DNA of 64,000 nucleotides from Ignavibacteriae bacterium HGW-Ignavibacteriae-1 (GCA_002839825.1 PGYU01000006.1:1-64000); one strand, 5' to 3'; counted from the stretch's first letter, positions 9,965-19,028 are shown. Notes: generated by a model from the letters alone, not told the origin. Made by a program: numbers and translations.

Positions 9965-9995
9965 TTTGCGATTCGATAAGTTCTTGTTATTTTTG
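9965..9995 (+). promoter_or_regulatory. Bacteroidota-type promoter of the ribosomal cluster
   Basis: TTTG at 9965-9968, exactly 19 bases, then TATTTTTG at 9988-9995 is a full match to TTTG-N19-TAnnTTTG. It stands 38 bases before the ATG of the 57-residue gene that heads the bL31-bS18 cluster. Confidence 0.65.
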
Positions 9996-10033
9996 TAGTT
10001 CTATAAACTTGATAAGTTCAAAGGACATAAAAA

Positions 10034-10207
10034 ATGGCTAAAGCACAAACATTCGGCGATAAGCTGAAGAAGAAAAAAGGCGAAGACAGACCTGTGGTTA
10101 AAGTAATCAAAGGTTACAAAGACCAAGACGGCTCCGTGAAGTTCATCGAACAATTCATGAAGGTTGATGACATTAATTCAGTAGATAAGTTAGACATAAG
10201 TAAATAA
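10034..10207 (+). CDS. 57-residue basic protein heading a ribosomal protein cluster (DUF4295/bL38-like?)
   Basis: This short gene reads ATG to TAA through 57 codons, starts 'MAKAQTFGDKLKKKKGEDRP' and continues 'VVKVIKGYKDQDGSVKFIEQ'. It is strongly basic at the N-terminus. A consensus promoter lies 38 bases upstream and bL31 begins 9 bases downstream. The 'MAK...VIK..K...G...F.E..' pattern recalls the DUF4295 family, which from memory was identified as a ribosomal protein (bL38) in Bacteroidota. That relation is by eye only. It is the first gene of what looks like a three-gene ribosomal operon. Confidence 0.65.
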   Translation: MAKAQTFGDKLKKKKGEDRPVVKVIKGYKDQDGSVKFIEQFMKVDDINSVDKLDISK

Positions 10208-10216
10208 GGTTAGACA

Positions 10217-10456
10217 ATGAAGAAAGGCATTCATCCCTTTTATCGCACAGTTGATATTCACATGACCGACGGCACAGTTTACCAAACTCGTGCTTGTTAC
10301 AAATCTGAAAAGATGGTCTTGGAAATTGACTCCAAATCACACCCCTTTTTCACCGGCAAACAAGTTCTTGTTGATACAGCCGGTCGCGTTGACAGATTTA
10401 ATAAGCGTATGTCACGTGCTCAAGAAATTATGGAAACAAAGAAGGTCAAGAAATGA
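10217..10456 (+). CDS. rpmE: Large-subunit ribosomal protein bL31 (zinc-free, type B-like)
   Basis: The 79-residue sequence carries the L31 signature: 'MKKGIHPFY' at the N-terminus and 'DSKSHPFFTGKQVLVDTAGRVDRF' split across residues about 37-60, ending in a basic tail. It binds the central protuberance and bridges to the small subunit. Only one cysteine is present, so the CxxC zinc pair of C+ forms is missing, as in B-type L31. Its stop overlaps the bS18 start by 4 bases (ATGA), indicating coupled translation. Confidence 0.93.
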   Translation: MKKGIHPFYRTVDIHMTDGTVYQTRACYKSEKMVLEIDSKSHPFFTGKQVLVDTAGRVDRFNKRMSRAQEIMETKKVKK

Positions 10457-10719
10457 ACGCTATTCACCCAATGCAAACAGGCTCCTCTTTTAAGCCGAAT
10501 AAGAAAACCGGTAAAAAGAAAATCAATCCTATGAAGGATTCTAAAGTAGTTGATTACTTAGACCCTAAGTTTTTGACTCGCTTTACTAACGACCAAGGCA
10601 AAATTTTGCCGCGTCGTATCACAGGATTGACTGCATATCAACAAAGAAAAATTGCAGCGGCTGTCAAATATGCTCGCCATTTGGCACTCGTGCCATTTGT
10701 CGCTCAAGATTTGGCATAA
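10453..10719 (+). CDS. rpsR: Small-subunit ribosomal protein bS18
   Basis: The 88-residue protein has the S18 core 'VDYLDPKFLTRFTNDQGKIL' followed by 'PRRITGLTAYQQRKIAAAVK' and 'YARHLALVPF'. It sits on the platform of the 30S subunit next to bS6. An N-terminal basic extension of about 30 residues precedes the core. The start overlaps the bL31 stop. Here rpsR is paired with bL31 rather than with rpsF/rplI, an arrangement different from many bacteria. A terminator follows. Confidence 0.95.
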   Translation: MNAIHPMQTGSSFKPNKKTGKKKINPMKDSKVVDYLDPKFLTRFTNDQGKILPRRITGLTAYQQRKIAAAVKYARHLALVPFVAQDLA

Positions 10720-10740
10720 TATACGTTTCGCGATATTTAA

Positions 10741-10775
10741 AAAGAGACTGTCTTAATTGGCAGTCTCTTTTTTTA
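10741..10775 (+). terminator. Rho-independent terminator
   Basis: AAAGAGACTG (10741-10750) pairs perfectly with CAGTCTCTTT (10761-10770) around a 10-nt loop, and a T-run follows. It ends the ribosomal cluster. Confidence 0.92.
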
Positions 10776-11067
10776 TACAAAAATTGTTAATATTATTACA
10801 AAATATTAATTCAAATTTCCAAGTTAAAAAGATTCCCCAATTAAGAATTACATATTCGCAACCCAAAATTCGAAAAATTTTGAAACTAACAAAAAAAAAG
10901 TATATCAGATTTGTTAATTTTTTCATAAGTTTGTTAAGGGAAAATATTAGTTTCTAATATATTAATTTTTAGTAATAATTAAAACTAAAAGAAAATTATA
11001 GGGAAAATTCATCTAAATCGTCTTTACATAAAGAAATGATAATGCAAATGATAGATGAATTGAATTA
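10776..11067. other. AT-rich gap without a convincing gene
   Basis: This stretch before the PAS kinase is very AT-rich. One open frame crosses it but has low-complexity Ile/Lys/Asn/Phe content and no ribosome site, so I do not call it. TAAGTTTG at 10926-10933 resembles a -7 element, but no TTTG stands at the right distance, so the kinase promoter is unplaced. Confidence 0.5.
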
Positions 11068-13620
11068 ATGAAAAGAAACGATAAGTTAGATAATGGTGGA
11101 AGTTTGGAAATCAATCGGAATGAAAATTCCGAGATGAGCAACTATTTGTTTGCTGATAACGATATTTTTCGTCAAATTGTGGAGCAAACTAACGAAGGTG
11201 TTCTATTAGCCGAAACAGATTCCGGCAATATCGTGTATGCAAGTAACACTGCTTGCTCGCTCTTTGGATATACCCATAAGCAATTCCTAAGCTTGAACTT
11301 CCAAGATATTCACCCTAAAGATTCATTAGAATTAGTCAGTAATGTTTTTCATGGTGTTTCAGACCGCAAGGATAAAGTAAGCCGAAGTATTCCGTGTTTG
11401 CATAGGAATGGTACGGTGTTTTACGTAGATATCCGCAGTTCTATAGTTAATATAAAAAACAGAGATTATAACATTGGATTTTTTACCAATGCTTACGATT
11501 ATTATAGAGAACATGTCCAACTGAAATCGCTCATAGACTATTCAGAAGAATTCATGGCGATGTCCCACGGCAATATAGATTATAAAAAGATTTTAGACAC
11601 AGCATTAGATATTTCAAAAGCTGATTTCGGGGTATTGAATCTCTTTAATAGTGACGGAAATTATTTTATCACTAAGGCTTTTGCAGGCTTTTCAGGATTA
11701 ATGGAAAAAATCAATTCTCTGCTTGGATTTGAATTAAAGAACAAGAAGTGGGATAATGATCCTGAAATGAATAAAAAAATAGAAAATTCTATTTTGACTA
11801 AATTTAATTCTATTTCTGAAATGAGTTCTAAGATTTTGCCCAAATCTGTTGCGTGGTCTATTCAAACCGCTTTTGGAATAGGAGAGATTTGGGTTGCTAA
11901 AATTCTCAAAGGTAATGTGTTGCTTGGGGATTTTGCTCTTATTTTCAAAAAAGGCAGGACTCTGGAAAATGCCGAAATGCTAAAAATTTATACCCGATTG
12001 ACCGGACTTGCACTATTAAGAGCACAAAGCGAATCCAAAGAAAAATCGTTACGCAACCGTTTCAGAGCAGTTCTTGATGCTGTACCAAACCTTGTTTTTG
12101 CCAAAGATTACAGTGGTATATACTTGATGTCCAATGAAGCATTCGCCAAAACTTATGGGATGAAGCCCAAAGACGTTGTTGGCAAAAATGATATGCAATT
12201 AGGATTTACGGAAGAAGAACAGAAGCTTTTCGTATCATTCGACCAACATGTGATTGATTCGGGCAAACCGAGAAGCATGGAAGTACATACAACCAATTCT
12301 ATTGACGGTAAAGTTTGGTATCAAGTATTAAAATCACCCTTCGATATGCCTGATGTGGAAGGTGGAGCCATTCTTGGCGTTGCAACTGACATTACTGAGA
12401 GTAAATTGTCAATAGATCAGTTGAAAATGCGAGATGATTTGCTTACCAAATTATCAAGACAGCTTCCGGGCGTGATTTACCAATTCAAGTTCAATACTGA
12501 TGGCAGCTCAAGTTTACCTTTTGCAAGCGAAAGTATTCATGATATTTTTGGAGTTAGCCCTGAAGAGGTAATCGAAAATTCGGAATATATCTTCGATAAA
12601 ATTCATCAAGAAGACCTCCCTCATGTTTACAAATCCATTATAAAATCTCGTGATACGCTCGAAGACTGGCGAATTGACTTTAGGATTAATCATCCCGAGA
12701 AAGGGCTTCGTTGGTTGAATGGTTTTGCGAGACCCGAAAAGCATGACCACGACAATGTTTTATGGCATGGATTTATTCATGATATTACTGATAGAAAAGC
12801 TTTAGAGGAAAGGCAGCATCAACTTCTCGATGAATTGACCGACACAAAACTGAATCTCGAAATAAATTTGAATCAGAAAAATGCTTTGATTGAAGAAATT
12901 ACCGAAACAAAAAATCAGTTAGAGCTATCAATTAAAGAAAAAGATAAATTTTTCTCGATTATTGCCCATGACCTGCGCTCACCATTTAACGGCTTTTTAG
13001 GGCTTACTAAGTTTTTAGCTGACGACCTGGAATTTCTTGCTCAAGAAGACTTGAAAGAACTCACTAAGACTATGAAACATTCGGCAGAGTCATTGTATAG
13101 TTTACTCGAAAATCTCTTAGAATGGTCACGAATTAAGCGAAATGACATCAAATTCAATCCGGCAACAACAAATTTCAGCTTACTTATTCAAAATAACATT
13201 AATATAATAAATGCAAATTTGAAAAATAAGGAGATTGTACTGACAAACAACGTCCCCGCTGAATTTATTGTTTATGCAGACACTAACATGCTCAATGCAG
13301 TATTGAGAAATTTACTCACCAATGCTCTGAAATTTTCACGCAGAGGCGGTCATATTACCATTTCGGCTGAAAAGGAATCTAAACATTCGGTGATTTCTAT
13401 TACTGACGTAGGTACAGGAATTAACAAAAATGACATTCCGAATCTGTTCGATATTACTAAGAAAATATCGAATCCGGGAACCGAAGGCGAAACAAGCTCA
13501 GGATTGGGGCTGATTCTTTGCAAAGAGTATATTGAGCAACATGGCGGTAAAATCTGGGTAAAAAGTGAAGTCAATGTCGGTTCGACTTTTTATTTTACTA
13601 TACCAAACAAGGAAGTATAG
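11068..13620 (+). CDS. Multi-PAS sensor histidine kinase
   Basis: The 850-residue protein has no membrane segment. A first PAS domain lies at about 30-145, an unassigned GAF-like region at 150-320, a second PAS at about 330-445 and a third at 455-585 ('WHGFIHDITDRK'), then a coiled coil. HisKA has 'FFSIIAHDLRSPFNG' with the phospho-acceptor His near 633. The ATPase domain shows the N box 'NLLTNALKF' and the G boxes 'DVGTGI' and 'SSGLGLILCKEY'. It is a cytoplasmic sensor of unknown signal. No response regulator is adjacent, so its partner is elsewhere. Confidence 0.93.
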   Translation: MKRNDKLDNGGSLEINRNENSEMSNYLFADNDIFRQIVEQTNEGVLLAETDSGNIVYASNTACSLFGYTHKQFLSLNFQDIHPKDSLELVSNVFHGVSDRKDKVSRSIPCLHRNGTVFYVDIRSSIVNIKNRDYNIGFFTNAYDYYREHVQLKSLIDYSEEFMAMSHGNIDYKKILDTALDISKADFGVLNLFNSDGNYFITKAFAGFSGLMEKINSLLGFELKNKKWDNDPEMNKKIENSILTKFNSISEMSSKILPKSVAWSIQTAFGIGEIWVAKILKGNVLLGDFALIFKKGRTLENAEMLKIYTRLTGLALLRAQSESKEKSLRNRFRAVLDAVPNLVFAKDYSGIYLMSNEAFAKTYGMKPKDVVGKNDMQLGFTEEEQKLFVSFDQHVIDSGKPRSMEVHTTNSIDGKVWYQVLKSPFDMPDVEGGAILGVATDITESKLSIDQLKMRDDLLTKLSRQLPGVIYQFKFNTDGSSSLPFASESIHDIFGVSPEEVIENSEYIFDKIHQEDLPHVYKSIIKSRDTLEDWRIDFRINHPEKGLRWLNGFARPEKHDHDNVLWHGFIHDITDRKALEERQHQLLDELTDTKLNLEINLNQKNALIEEITETKNQLELSIKEKDKFFSIIAHDLRSPFNGFLGLTKFLADDLEFLAQEDLKELTKTMKHSAESLYSLLENLLEWSRIKRNDIKFNPATTNFSLLIQNNINIINANLKNKEIVLTNNVPAEFIVYADTNMLNAVLRNLLTNALKFSRRGGHITISAEKESKHSVISITDVGTGINKNDIPNLFDITKKISNPGTEGETSSGLGLILCKEYIEQHGGKIWVKSEVNVGSTFYFTIPNKEV

Positions 13621-13636
13621 GCGTAAGCCCTTTGCT

Positions 13637-14779
13637 CTATAAGTCATCTCCTTTGAATTCTTTTGCCCAAACGACTTTATCACAATTCACATTCTTACCG
13701 TCAATGATATATTGATATGCTTTTGCAATTTTCCGGTATGCATGGTCTTTCAAGTGCATCTCATCAAACCAATCATCGCGAGATTCTGCTACCCCTCGAC
13801 AATCAATATGATAAACATTTTCGAATTCTTTTGCCAAATCTATGAAAATTTGATTGAATTCGTAGATAAAAGTGAACATAATTGCTTTTTGGGCATAGCG
13901 ATTTTTGATACCTTTAATCATCATTGGATTAAACAACCATTTGCCGCTTTGTATTAAATGATTTACAATCGGTTGGTAAGGATACTTGAAATCAAAGCCA
14001 AGCCTATTGCTCGGAATAGCATAATCATAGCCGTGCGTTATTGATATTACATTTTTATGTTTGTTGTTTTCAGCATATAAATTGCCAAAGAGGATTTTGT
14101 ACTGAGCTTTTATAACCCACAAATAAGCATAAAATTCCTTCGTGATAAATGGTTGAGCATCTATAACGATTTTTCTTTGGTCGTCAGTGATAGTGGGGTC
14201 TGCGATTTGACTGGAAATTGTATATCTGAGTGGTTGAGGCTTAGTAGATACCATACATGCAATTCTATCACTGCCTACCAAATCATTGCCACCACCGCTG
14301 ATTAAAAAATATGCGCTACCATAAGTGGACAATGCCGGGACAATTCGACTCTCGTAAAGAATATTAGTGAACCAATCTCCGGCAGATGATTCGCAATATA
14401 TCAAATAATCATCTCTGTCGTTTAGCCAATCTACCACATCTTTTACAAAATACGGAAATTGAAACCACGAATCACCTTCTGCGAATATATGTTTATAGTT
14501 AACTCCGCGATTTTGGCTTTCAATTCTTTTATAATATTTACTTTTTCTTGCTTTGTTGCTACTACGGTTTAAAATGCCAAGGAGACCTGTATTTGAAATG
14601 GATTCAGTTGATAACTGTTCATCATTCAAATCATAAATTCGTGTCAGACAATCGCGCAAATCATTAAAATTTAATCCGTGAGATATTAGCTTATCCAATT
14701 CAGCATCACTAAATGATAGAGGCTCTTTCAACATTTTGTCAATCAACTGGTCGAACACTTGCTCATCATTATCAATCAT
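13637..14779 (-). CDS. SGNH/GDSL-type hydrolase
   Basis: The SGNH blocks are visible: block I 'EGDSWFQF' with the nucleophile Ser104, a plausible Gly block around 'SSAGDW', block III 'GGGNDL' with Asn165, and block V 'DEMH' with Asp339 and His342. The first ~95 residues form an extra helical domain without a signal peptide, so the enzyme appears cytoplasmic, which is uncommon for this superfamily. The substrate (an ester of lipid, carbohydrate or similar) is not predictable. It converges on the kinase gene with only 16 bases between the two stops. Confidence 0.8.
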   Translation of the reverse strand: MIDNDEQVFDQLIDKMLKEPLSFSDAELDKLISHGLNFNDLRDCLTRIYDLNDEQLSTESISNTGLLGILNRSSNKARKSKYYKRIESQNRGVNYKHIFAEGDSWFQFPYFVKDVVDWLNDRDDYLIYCESSAGDWFTNILYESRIVPALSTYGSAYFLISGGGNDLVGSDRIACMVSTKPQPLRYTISSQIADPTITDDQRKIVIDAQPFITKEFYAYLWVIKAQYKILFGNLYAENNKHKNVISITHGYDYAIPSNRLGFDFKYPYQPIVNHLIQSGKWLFNPMMIKGIKNRYAQKAIMFTFIYEFNQIFIDLAKEFENVYHIDCRGVAESRDDWFDEMHLKDHAYRKIAKAYQYIIDGKNVNCDKVVWAKEFKGDDL

Positions 14780-14861
14780 AATTTTCTCCGAATTGAAATT
14801 GTAATTTCATAAAAATACAAACTATTCGGTATTGATAAAAATAAAATTTTGTTTGACTAAA

Positions 14862-16949
14862 TCAATTCTGGAATACTATATTTACACGCCGATTTTTTGC
14901 TCTGTTAGATTCCGAATCATTAGGAGCTATTGGATGCAATGCTCCGAAATAGACAACTGTAATGCGATTGGCGGCTATATTATTGGCAATTAGATACTGC
15001 TTTACCGCTTCGGCGCGTTGCTTTGATAATTCCAAATTCCGTTCGCTTGTACCCGTGTTGTCTGTATGCCCTTCAATTTTAATTTTCACTTGAATGTTCG
15101 AATTCAACAGCTTTATTAATCTGTTAAGCTCGGGAAATGATTCTTTTTTCAATTCGGCTTTGTCGAAATCGAAAAATATATTGTTGATTTGAATAGATTG
15201 CTTTTTCTGTTGAAGTTCTAACATCGAAGCCAAAACAATGTTTTCGTTGATTTCTGTAACTTCGGGATTGTTGCGCAAATCAATATGCTTAGATGATGAG
15301 TAATATCCCTGTTTTTCGGCGAAGTAACCGTATAATCTGCCGGGTTTGAGAGCAATGAAATAGTACCCGTCTCGTGGGTCGCTTCTCAAAGTTCCAACTA
15401 TTTCACCTGTTTCCAGGTCTTCCCACTTGATAATGCTGCTGATTGGGTTGTCTTCCAAATCCGTAACTTTCCCGCGAATTCTTACTACTTGCTCCGGTCG
15501 AGCCTTGTTTGGCAATGAAATTGAATAAATATCCCAACCGCCGTATCCAATCACATAATTATTCCCGGCAAAATAAGCAGTTTCGCCCGAAATATCAACT
15601 TCATAGCCCCAATCATCGTTTGCGCTGTTGATTTCCTTGCCCAAATTCACAGGTTCACTCCATTGAGTCCAAGATGTATCGCTCAATCTAACTGATTTGA
15701 ATACATCTAATCTGCCCAAACCAGGGTGCCCGTCCGAACTGAAATATAGAGTCTTCCCGTCAGGGTGCAAGAATACCGAGCGTTCTGCATATGGCGTATT
15801 GATAGTCGGTCCAAGATTAATTGGGGCGCCCCAAGAGCCATCATCTTGCTTTATAGACACATATATATCCATATTTCCCATCAAATTACCATGATAATAA
15901 CTATTGGAGATTGGGACAAATGGACCAATTCCGCCCGGTCTGTCACTTGTGAACAGCAATGCTTTGCCATCAGCAGTCAGACATCCTGATTCCTCATGAT
16001 ATTGTGTATTTATGGGATGAGGAAGATGTGTCAAGGATTTCCATTCGATAGAATCTTTTTCGGCAAGATAAATATCAAATTCGCCCAATGAACCTTGGAA
16101 ATTTCCCGAAAGTAAAAGTGTCGTTCCGTCAACAGTGACATTGTCAATAGTTTCGTCTCGATAACTATTAATGCTTTCGCCCAGATTTTTTGGCAATTGC
16201 CATTCACCGCGAACTTTTTCTGACACCCAAATATCAGCACGTCCCTTGCCGCCTTGCCTCGAGTCACCTGTGAAATATAGAAATCGTCCGTCGGGAGTAG
16301 GAGTTGGGTCCCACTCGTTGCCTCTGGTATTTATCATATTGCCCAGATTTTGCACGGCTAATTTTTCTAAAGGAGCTTTTAATATTTCAATTATTATTTC
16401 AAATCGCCTTGTTGAAATCGGGAAATAGGGACGATAATACTCGTAAACATAAACAGCCGAATCCCAAAATTTTCTGTGAATATAAGCATCTGTCATTCTT
16501 TGGACAGCAACAAAAGCATCATCAGAGGGAGCATTTTTTAAGATATAATTATGATAAATAGATTTTGTGTCAGGGTTTGGTTCCTGAGTCAGCATAACTT
16601 GCTCGCATATATAAATACGCGAATTGAAGATTGAATCCATTTCCGGGAATAACTCATGATATGATTCGTAGATGAATTTGGCTACTGCTGCTCGGTTGAT
16701 ATTATAATGTCGGCTTGCCATCTGAGTCACAACCAAAAAAGCACTATCAGCAGGAGCATAATCTTTGATATACTTGTCCCACAGCTTAAAAGTGTTGTCT
16801 GTAAGTGGTGCACCCAAATCAATTAGTTTCGGAATTTGTGTTCTTCCTAATTGTTGTCTCCGCAATTCAAGTGGGTTTTGAGCCATTGAAATCGAGACTG
16901 TCAAAAGCGATAAAGATAAAATTATAAAGAAATTGGTCTTGCTAAACAT
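14862..16949 (-). CDS. PorE-like OmpA-family protein with beta-propeller
   Basis: A signal peptide (about 1-23, ending 'SMAQ') is followed by a helical, TPR-like region (about 35-190), a PD40/WD40-type beta-propeller (about 215-480; 'TPDGRFLYFTGDSRQGGKG', 'HPDGKTLYFSSDGHPGLG'), a carboxypeptidase-regulatory-like domain (about 500-565) and an OmpA C-terminal domain ('NNIFFDFDKAELK', 'IEGHTDNTGTSERN', 'NRRVNIVF'). This TPR/propeller/CRD/OmpA order is that of PorE of the type IX secretion system, which tethers the machinery to peptidoglycan. Paralogues with the same layout exist, so PorE itself is a hypothesis. It is divergent from the next gene. Confidence 0.85.
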   Translation of the reverse strand: MFSKTNFFIILSLSLLTVSISMAQNPLELRRQQLGRTQIPKLIDLGAPLTDNTFKLWDKYIKDYAPADSAFLVVTQMASRHYNINRAAVAKFIYESYHELFPEMDSIFNSRIYICEQVMLTQEPNPDTKSIYHNYILKNAPSDDAFVAVQRMTDAYIHRKFWDSAVYVYEYYRPYFPISTRRFEIIIEILKAPLEKLAVQNLGNMINTRGNEWDPTPTPDGRFLYFTGDSRQGGKGRADIWVSEKVRGEWQLPKNLGESINSYRDETIDNVTVDGTTLLLSGNFQGSLGEFDIYLAEKDSIEWKSLTHLPHPINTQYHEESGCLTADGKALLFTSDRPGGIGPFVPISNSYYHGNLMGNMDIYVSIKQDDGSWGAPINLGPTINTPYAERSVFLHPDGKTLYFSSDGHPGLGRLDVFKSVRLSDTSWTQWSEPVNLGKEINSANDDWGYEVDISGETAYFAGNNYVIGYGGWDIYSISLPNKARPEQVVRIRGKVTDLEDNPISSIIKWEDLETGEIVGTLRSDPRDGYYFIALKPGRLYGYFAEKQGYYSSSKHIDLRNNPEVTEINENIVLASMLELQQKKQSIQINNIFFDFDKAELKKESFPELNRLIKLLNSNIQVKIKIEGHTDNTGTSERNLELSKQRAEAVKQYLIANNIAANRITVVYFGALHPIAPNDSESNRAKNRRVNIVFQN

Positions 16950-16978
16950 CTTTACTTGTAATTTTGTTTAATTATATT

Positions 16979-16988
16979 CGTTTAAACG
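16979..16988. promoter_or_regulatory. Possible operator palindrome between divergent genes
   Basis: CGTTTAAACG is a perfect 10-bp palindrome near the middle of the 75-base gap between the PorE-like gene and its divergent neighbour. It could be a shared regulatory site, but AT-rich palindromes of this size occur by chance. Confidence 0.25.
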
Positions 16989-17024
16989 TATATAATTGTT
17001 CAATGTTTACCACAGGATTTGTGA

Positions 17025-17678
17025 ATGGCAAATAAATTTATACTTTTGATTTTAGGCATAGTAATTTTTGCCTTCGTAACTAATGAAGCTAATGCAAGAA
17101 ATTTCACTCATATTCTTGTCAAAGGACAAATATTTGATGAAACTACAAAAAAACCAATGGGCGTAGATATTGAATTCCGTGATGCTCAAGGTAAAAAAAT
17201 CAAATGCCAATCAAACAGTATCTCCGGAGAATTTCAACAAGTGCTGAATTCAAGCACTCAATATACAGTAATATTGAATAATAGTGATATTTTGCGCCGC
17301 GAATTCAAATTCAAAACCTTAGAAACAAATGATTATGCCGAACAAAGTGAAGAGTGGAGCGTAGTTGTTCCAAAGCCGGGAACAGTAATTTATAAGGGAC
17401 AAATTTATGATTCTAACAATGACAATTTCAGTTCAACCGGTACTGAAAAGTTAGAAGAATTACAAATGTTATTGAGATTCAATCGCGAGTTGCACGTCGA
17501 ATTTGTTGTAAATTCGCTGAACTCTGTTTCCCAAGGCGGCAGAATTCAAAATTTGGAGCAGCTCGTCAATCGGTGGACTCGTGAAAATCCCAGAATTACA
17601 ATCCGTCAATCAAAATCCAAATCCGATAATGATTTAGTTGTCGTTATCACCAAAGTCAAAGATTTTATCAAAGAATAA
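17025..17678 (+). CDS. Secreted protein with CRD-like and degenerate OmpA-like halves
   Basis: A signal peptide (about 1-24, ending 'ANARN') precedes an N-terminal beta domain resembling a carboxypeptidase-regulatory-like fold ('VKGQIFDETTKKPMGVDIEF', about 30-110). The C-terminal half has the rhythm of an OmpA peptidoglycan-binding domain ('IYDSNNDNFSSTGTEKLEEL', then 'HVEFVVNSL'), but the GHTD motif and conserved Arg are absent. It may therefore not bind peptidoglycan. Its domain parallels with the PorE-like protein and its divergent position suggest an envelope partner. I do not recognise a named family. Confidence 0.7.
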   Translation: MANKFILLILGIVIFAFVTNEANARNFTHILVKGQIFDETTKKPMGVDIEFRDAQGKKIKCQSNSISGEFQQVLNSSTQYTVILNNSDILRREFKFKTLETNDYAEQSEEWSVVVPKPGTVIYKGQIYDSNNDNFSSTGTEKLEELQMLLRFNRELHVEFVVNSLNSVSQGGRIQNLEQLVNRWTRENPRITIRQSKSKSDNDLVVVITKVKDFIKE

Positions 17679-17705
17679 GTTTGTTTGCGATGTGAATTCT
17701 ACAAA

Positions 17706-17735
17706 AATGATTTAGCAGTTTTTGGTTAAATCATT
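17706..17735 (+). repeat. Hairpin downstream of the secreted protein gene
   Basis: AATGATTTA (17706-17714) pairs with TAAATCATT (17727-17735) around a 12-nt loop. No T-run follows; instead the CAAAG repeat begins, so it may be part of that repeat rather than a terminator. Confidence 0.4.
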
Positions 17736-17736
17736 G

Positions 17737-17776
17737 CTTTGTGTTCTTTGCGACTTCTTTGTGTTCTTTGTGGTTA
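17737..17776 (-). repeat. CAAAG-rich dispersed repeat, copy in minus orientation
   Basis: On the minus strand this reads TAACCACAAAGAACACAAAG followed by a second CGCAAAGAACACAAAG unit. It matches the copy at 32403-32445 in the opposite orientation. It fills most of the gap between the secreted protein gene and ricT. Confidence 0.6.
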
Positions 17777-17815
17777 AATGTATTTTGTTAATTAATTGAA
17801 ACAACCGTTACTTAT

Positions 17816-18916
17816 CTAATCTTCGAGGAATTTCAACTCTTCGTCAAAGTGATTTTTGTGATGATGTGTTTCAGCATATTTCACTTTACCTTGCTTGATA
17901 TATTCTTCTAATTCAACCGACGAAATTTTGCAGTAACTTCCTTTGTCTGTTACATACAAGGTAACAATATCATTGAATATATCAATTTTGGCAATTTTCG
18001 CTATTCCGTCCTCTGTATTAACTATTGAATGAATCGGTGGGTATTTTTCTGCAGCAATTGCATAGGCTTCATACTCAAATTTGATGCAACATTTCAATCT
18101 GCCGCAATTCCCCGATAGTTTAGATATATTGTTGGATAGGTGTTGGGCGCGTGCATGGTCGAGCGTTACATGCGCGAAGTTGCATAAAAATGACGAACAA
18201 CACAACTCCCGACCACATGGACCAACAAATGAACCTAATCTTTTTGCTTCATCTCGGGAACTGATTTGCCTCAACTCAATTCGTGTTTTGAAATTTTTTG
18301 CCAATTCCTTGACCAATTCTCGAAAATCAATTCTCTGGGGTGCAGTGAAGAATATTGTCAGGCGCTGACGGTCATACTGCCAATAAGCTTCGGTCACTTT
18401 CATGTCCAAATTGCTGGAATTCACAATCTCTCGGCATTTACTGACAACATTTCGCTCATCTTCAATTTTTCGATTGAAATATCTCAGGTCAGCCTTGGAA
18501 GCCTTACGTACCAATTGCTGAAAGTTGGACTCGTCTGAAATTAGATTCTTATATTTTTGGGTGTTATCGCAAAAGTTCACTACTCTCCCCAAATCAAAGC
18601 CGCCGTCACATTCTACTACGACTAATTCATCATATCGCAATTCAAACATGTTTGCGTTGATAAATAATTTTTTGTGGTTGCCTTTGAAAACAACTTCGAT
18701 ATATTCAGCGGAATAGTGTTTAGAGTACTTTTCGCCATTGCTAAGGAGGTAATCAATTTGGGATAATCCCGATTTTGGGATGTCATTGATATATTCGAAT
18801 TCTGCCAAATAGCCATCGCTTCTTGCTCCGAATGCTTCCAATTTGGATTTCGGGAATAAGGCATCGTCTAATTTGTACGAGATACCAACATCTATTATAT
18901 TTATATGTGAATTCAT
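17816..18916 (-). CDS. ricT: RicT/YaaT-like PSP1-domain protein
   Basis: The PSP1 C-terminal domain is clear in the centre: 'GPCGRELCCSSFLC' and 'SGNCGRLKCCIKFEYEAY', whose cysteines coordinate an iron-sulfur cluster with RicA and RicF in Bacillus, where the complex acts in RNA maturation through RNase Y. Whether that role holds here is unknown, since no RicA/RicF-like gene is nearby. The C-terminus is His/Glu rich. It lies 112 bases downstream of holB on the same strand, the same order as holB-ricT in Firmicutes. Confidence 0.88.
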   Translation of the reverse strand: MNSHINIIDVGISYKLDDALFPKSKLEAFGARSDGYLAEFEYINDIPKSGLSQIDYLLSNGEKYSKHYSAEYIEVVFKGNHKKLFINANMFELRYDELVVVECDGGFDLGRVVNFCDNTQKYKNLISDESNFQQLVRKASKADLRYFNRKIEDERNVVSKCREIVNSSNLDMKVTEAYWQYDRQRLTIFFTAPQRIDFRELVKELAKNFKTRIELRQISSRDEAKRLGSFVGPCGRELCCSSFLCNFAHVTLDHARAQHLSNNISKLSGNCGRLKCCIKFEYEAYAIAAEKYPPIHSIVNTEDGIAKIAKIDIFNDIVTLYVTDKGSYCKISSVELEEYIKQGKVKYAETHHHKNHFDEELKFLED

Positions 18917-19028
18917 AACAAGTTTTCAAGATTTTATCTTGCATATCTATGTCAACAAATCTATCTATTAAAAGAAAATAATGTAAAAAAAATGCATTTA
19001 TCGTATGCAATTTAATCAATTATTCTCA

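Noticed and set aside
10757-10957. A 66-residue open frame after bS18
   Set aside because: It begins just inside the terminator tail, has Ile/Lys/Asn/Phe low complexity and no ribosome site; I treat it as AT-rich noncoding sequence.
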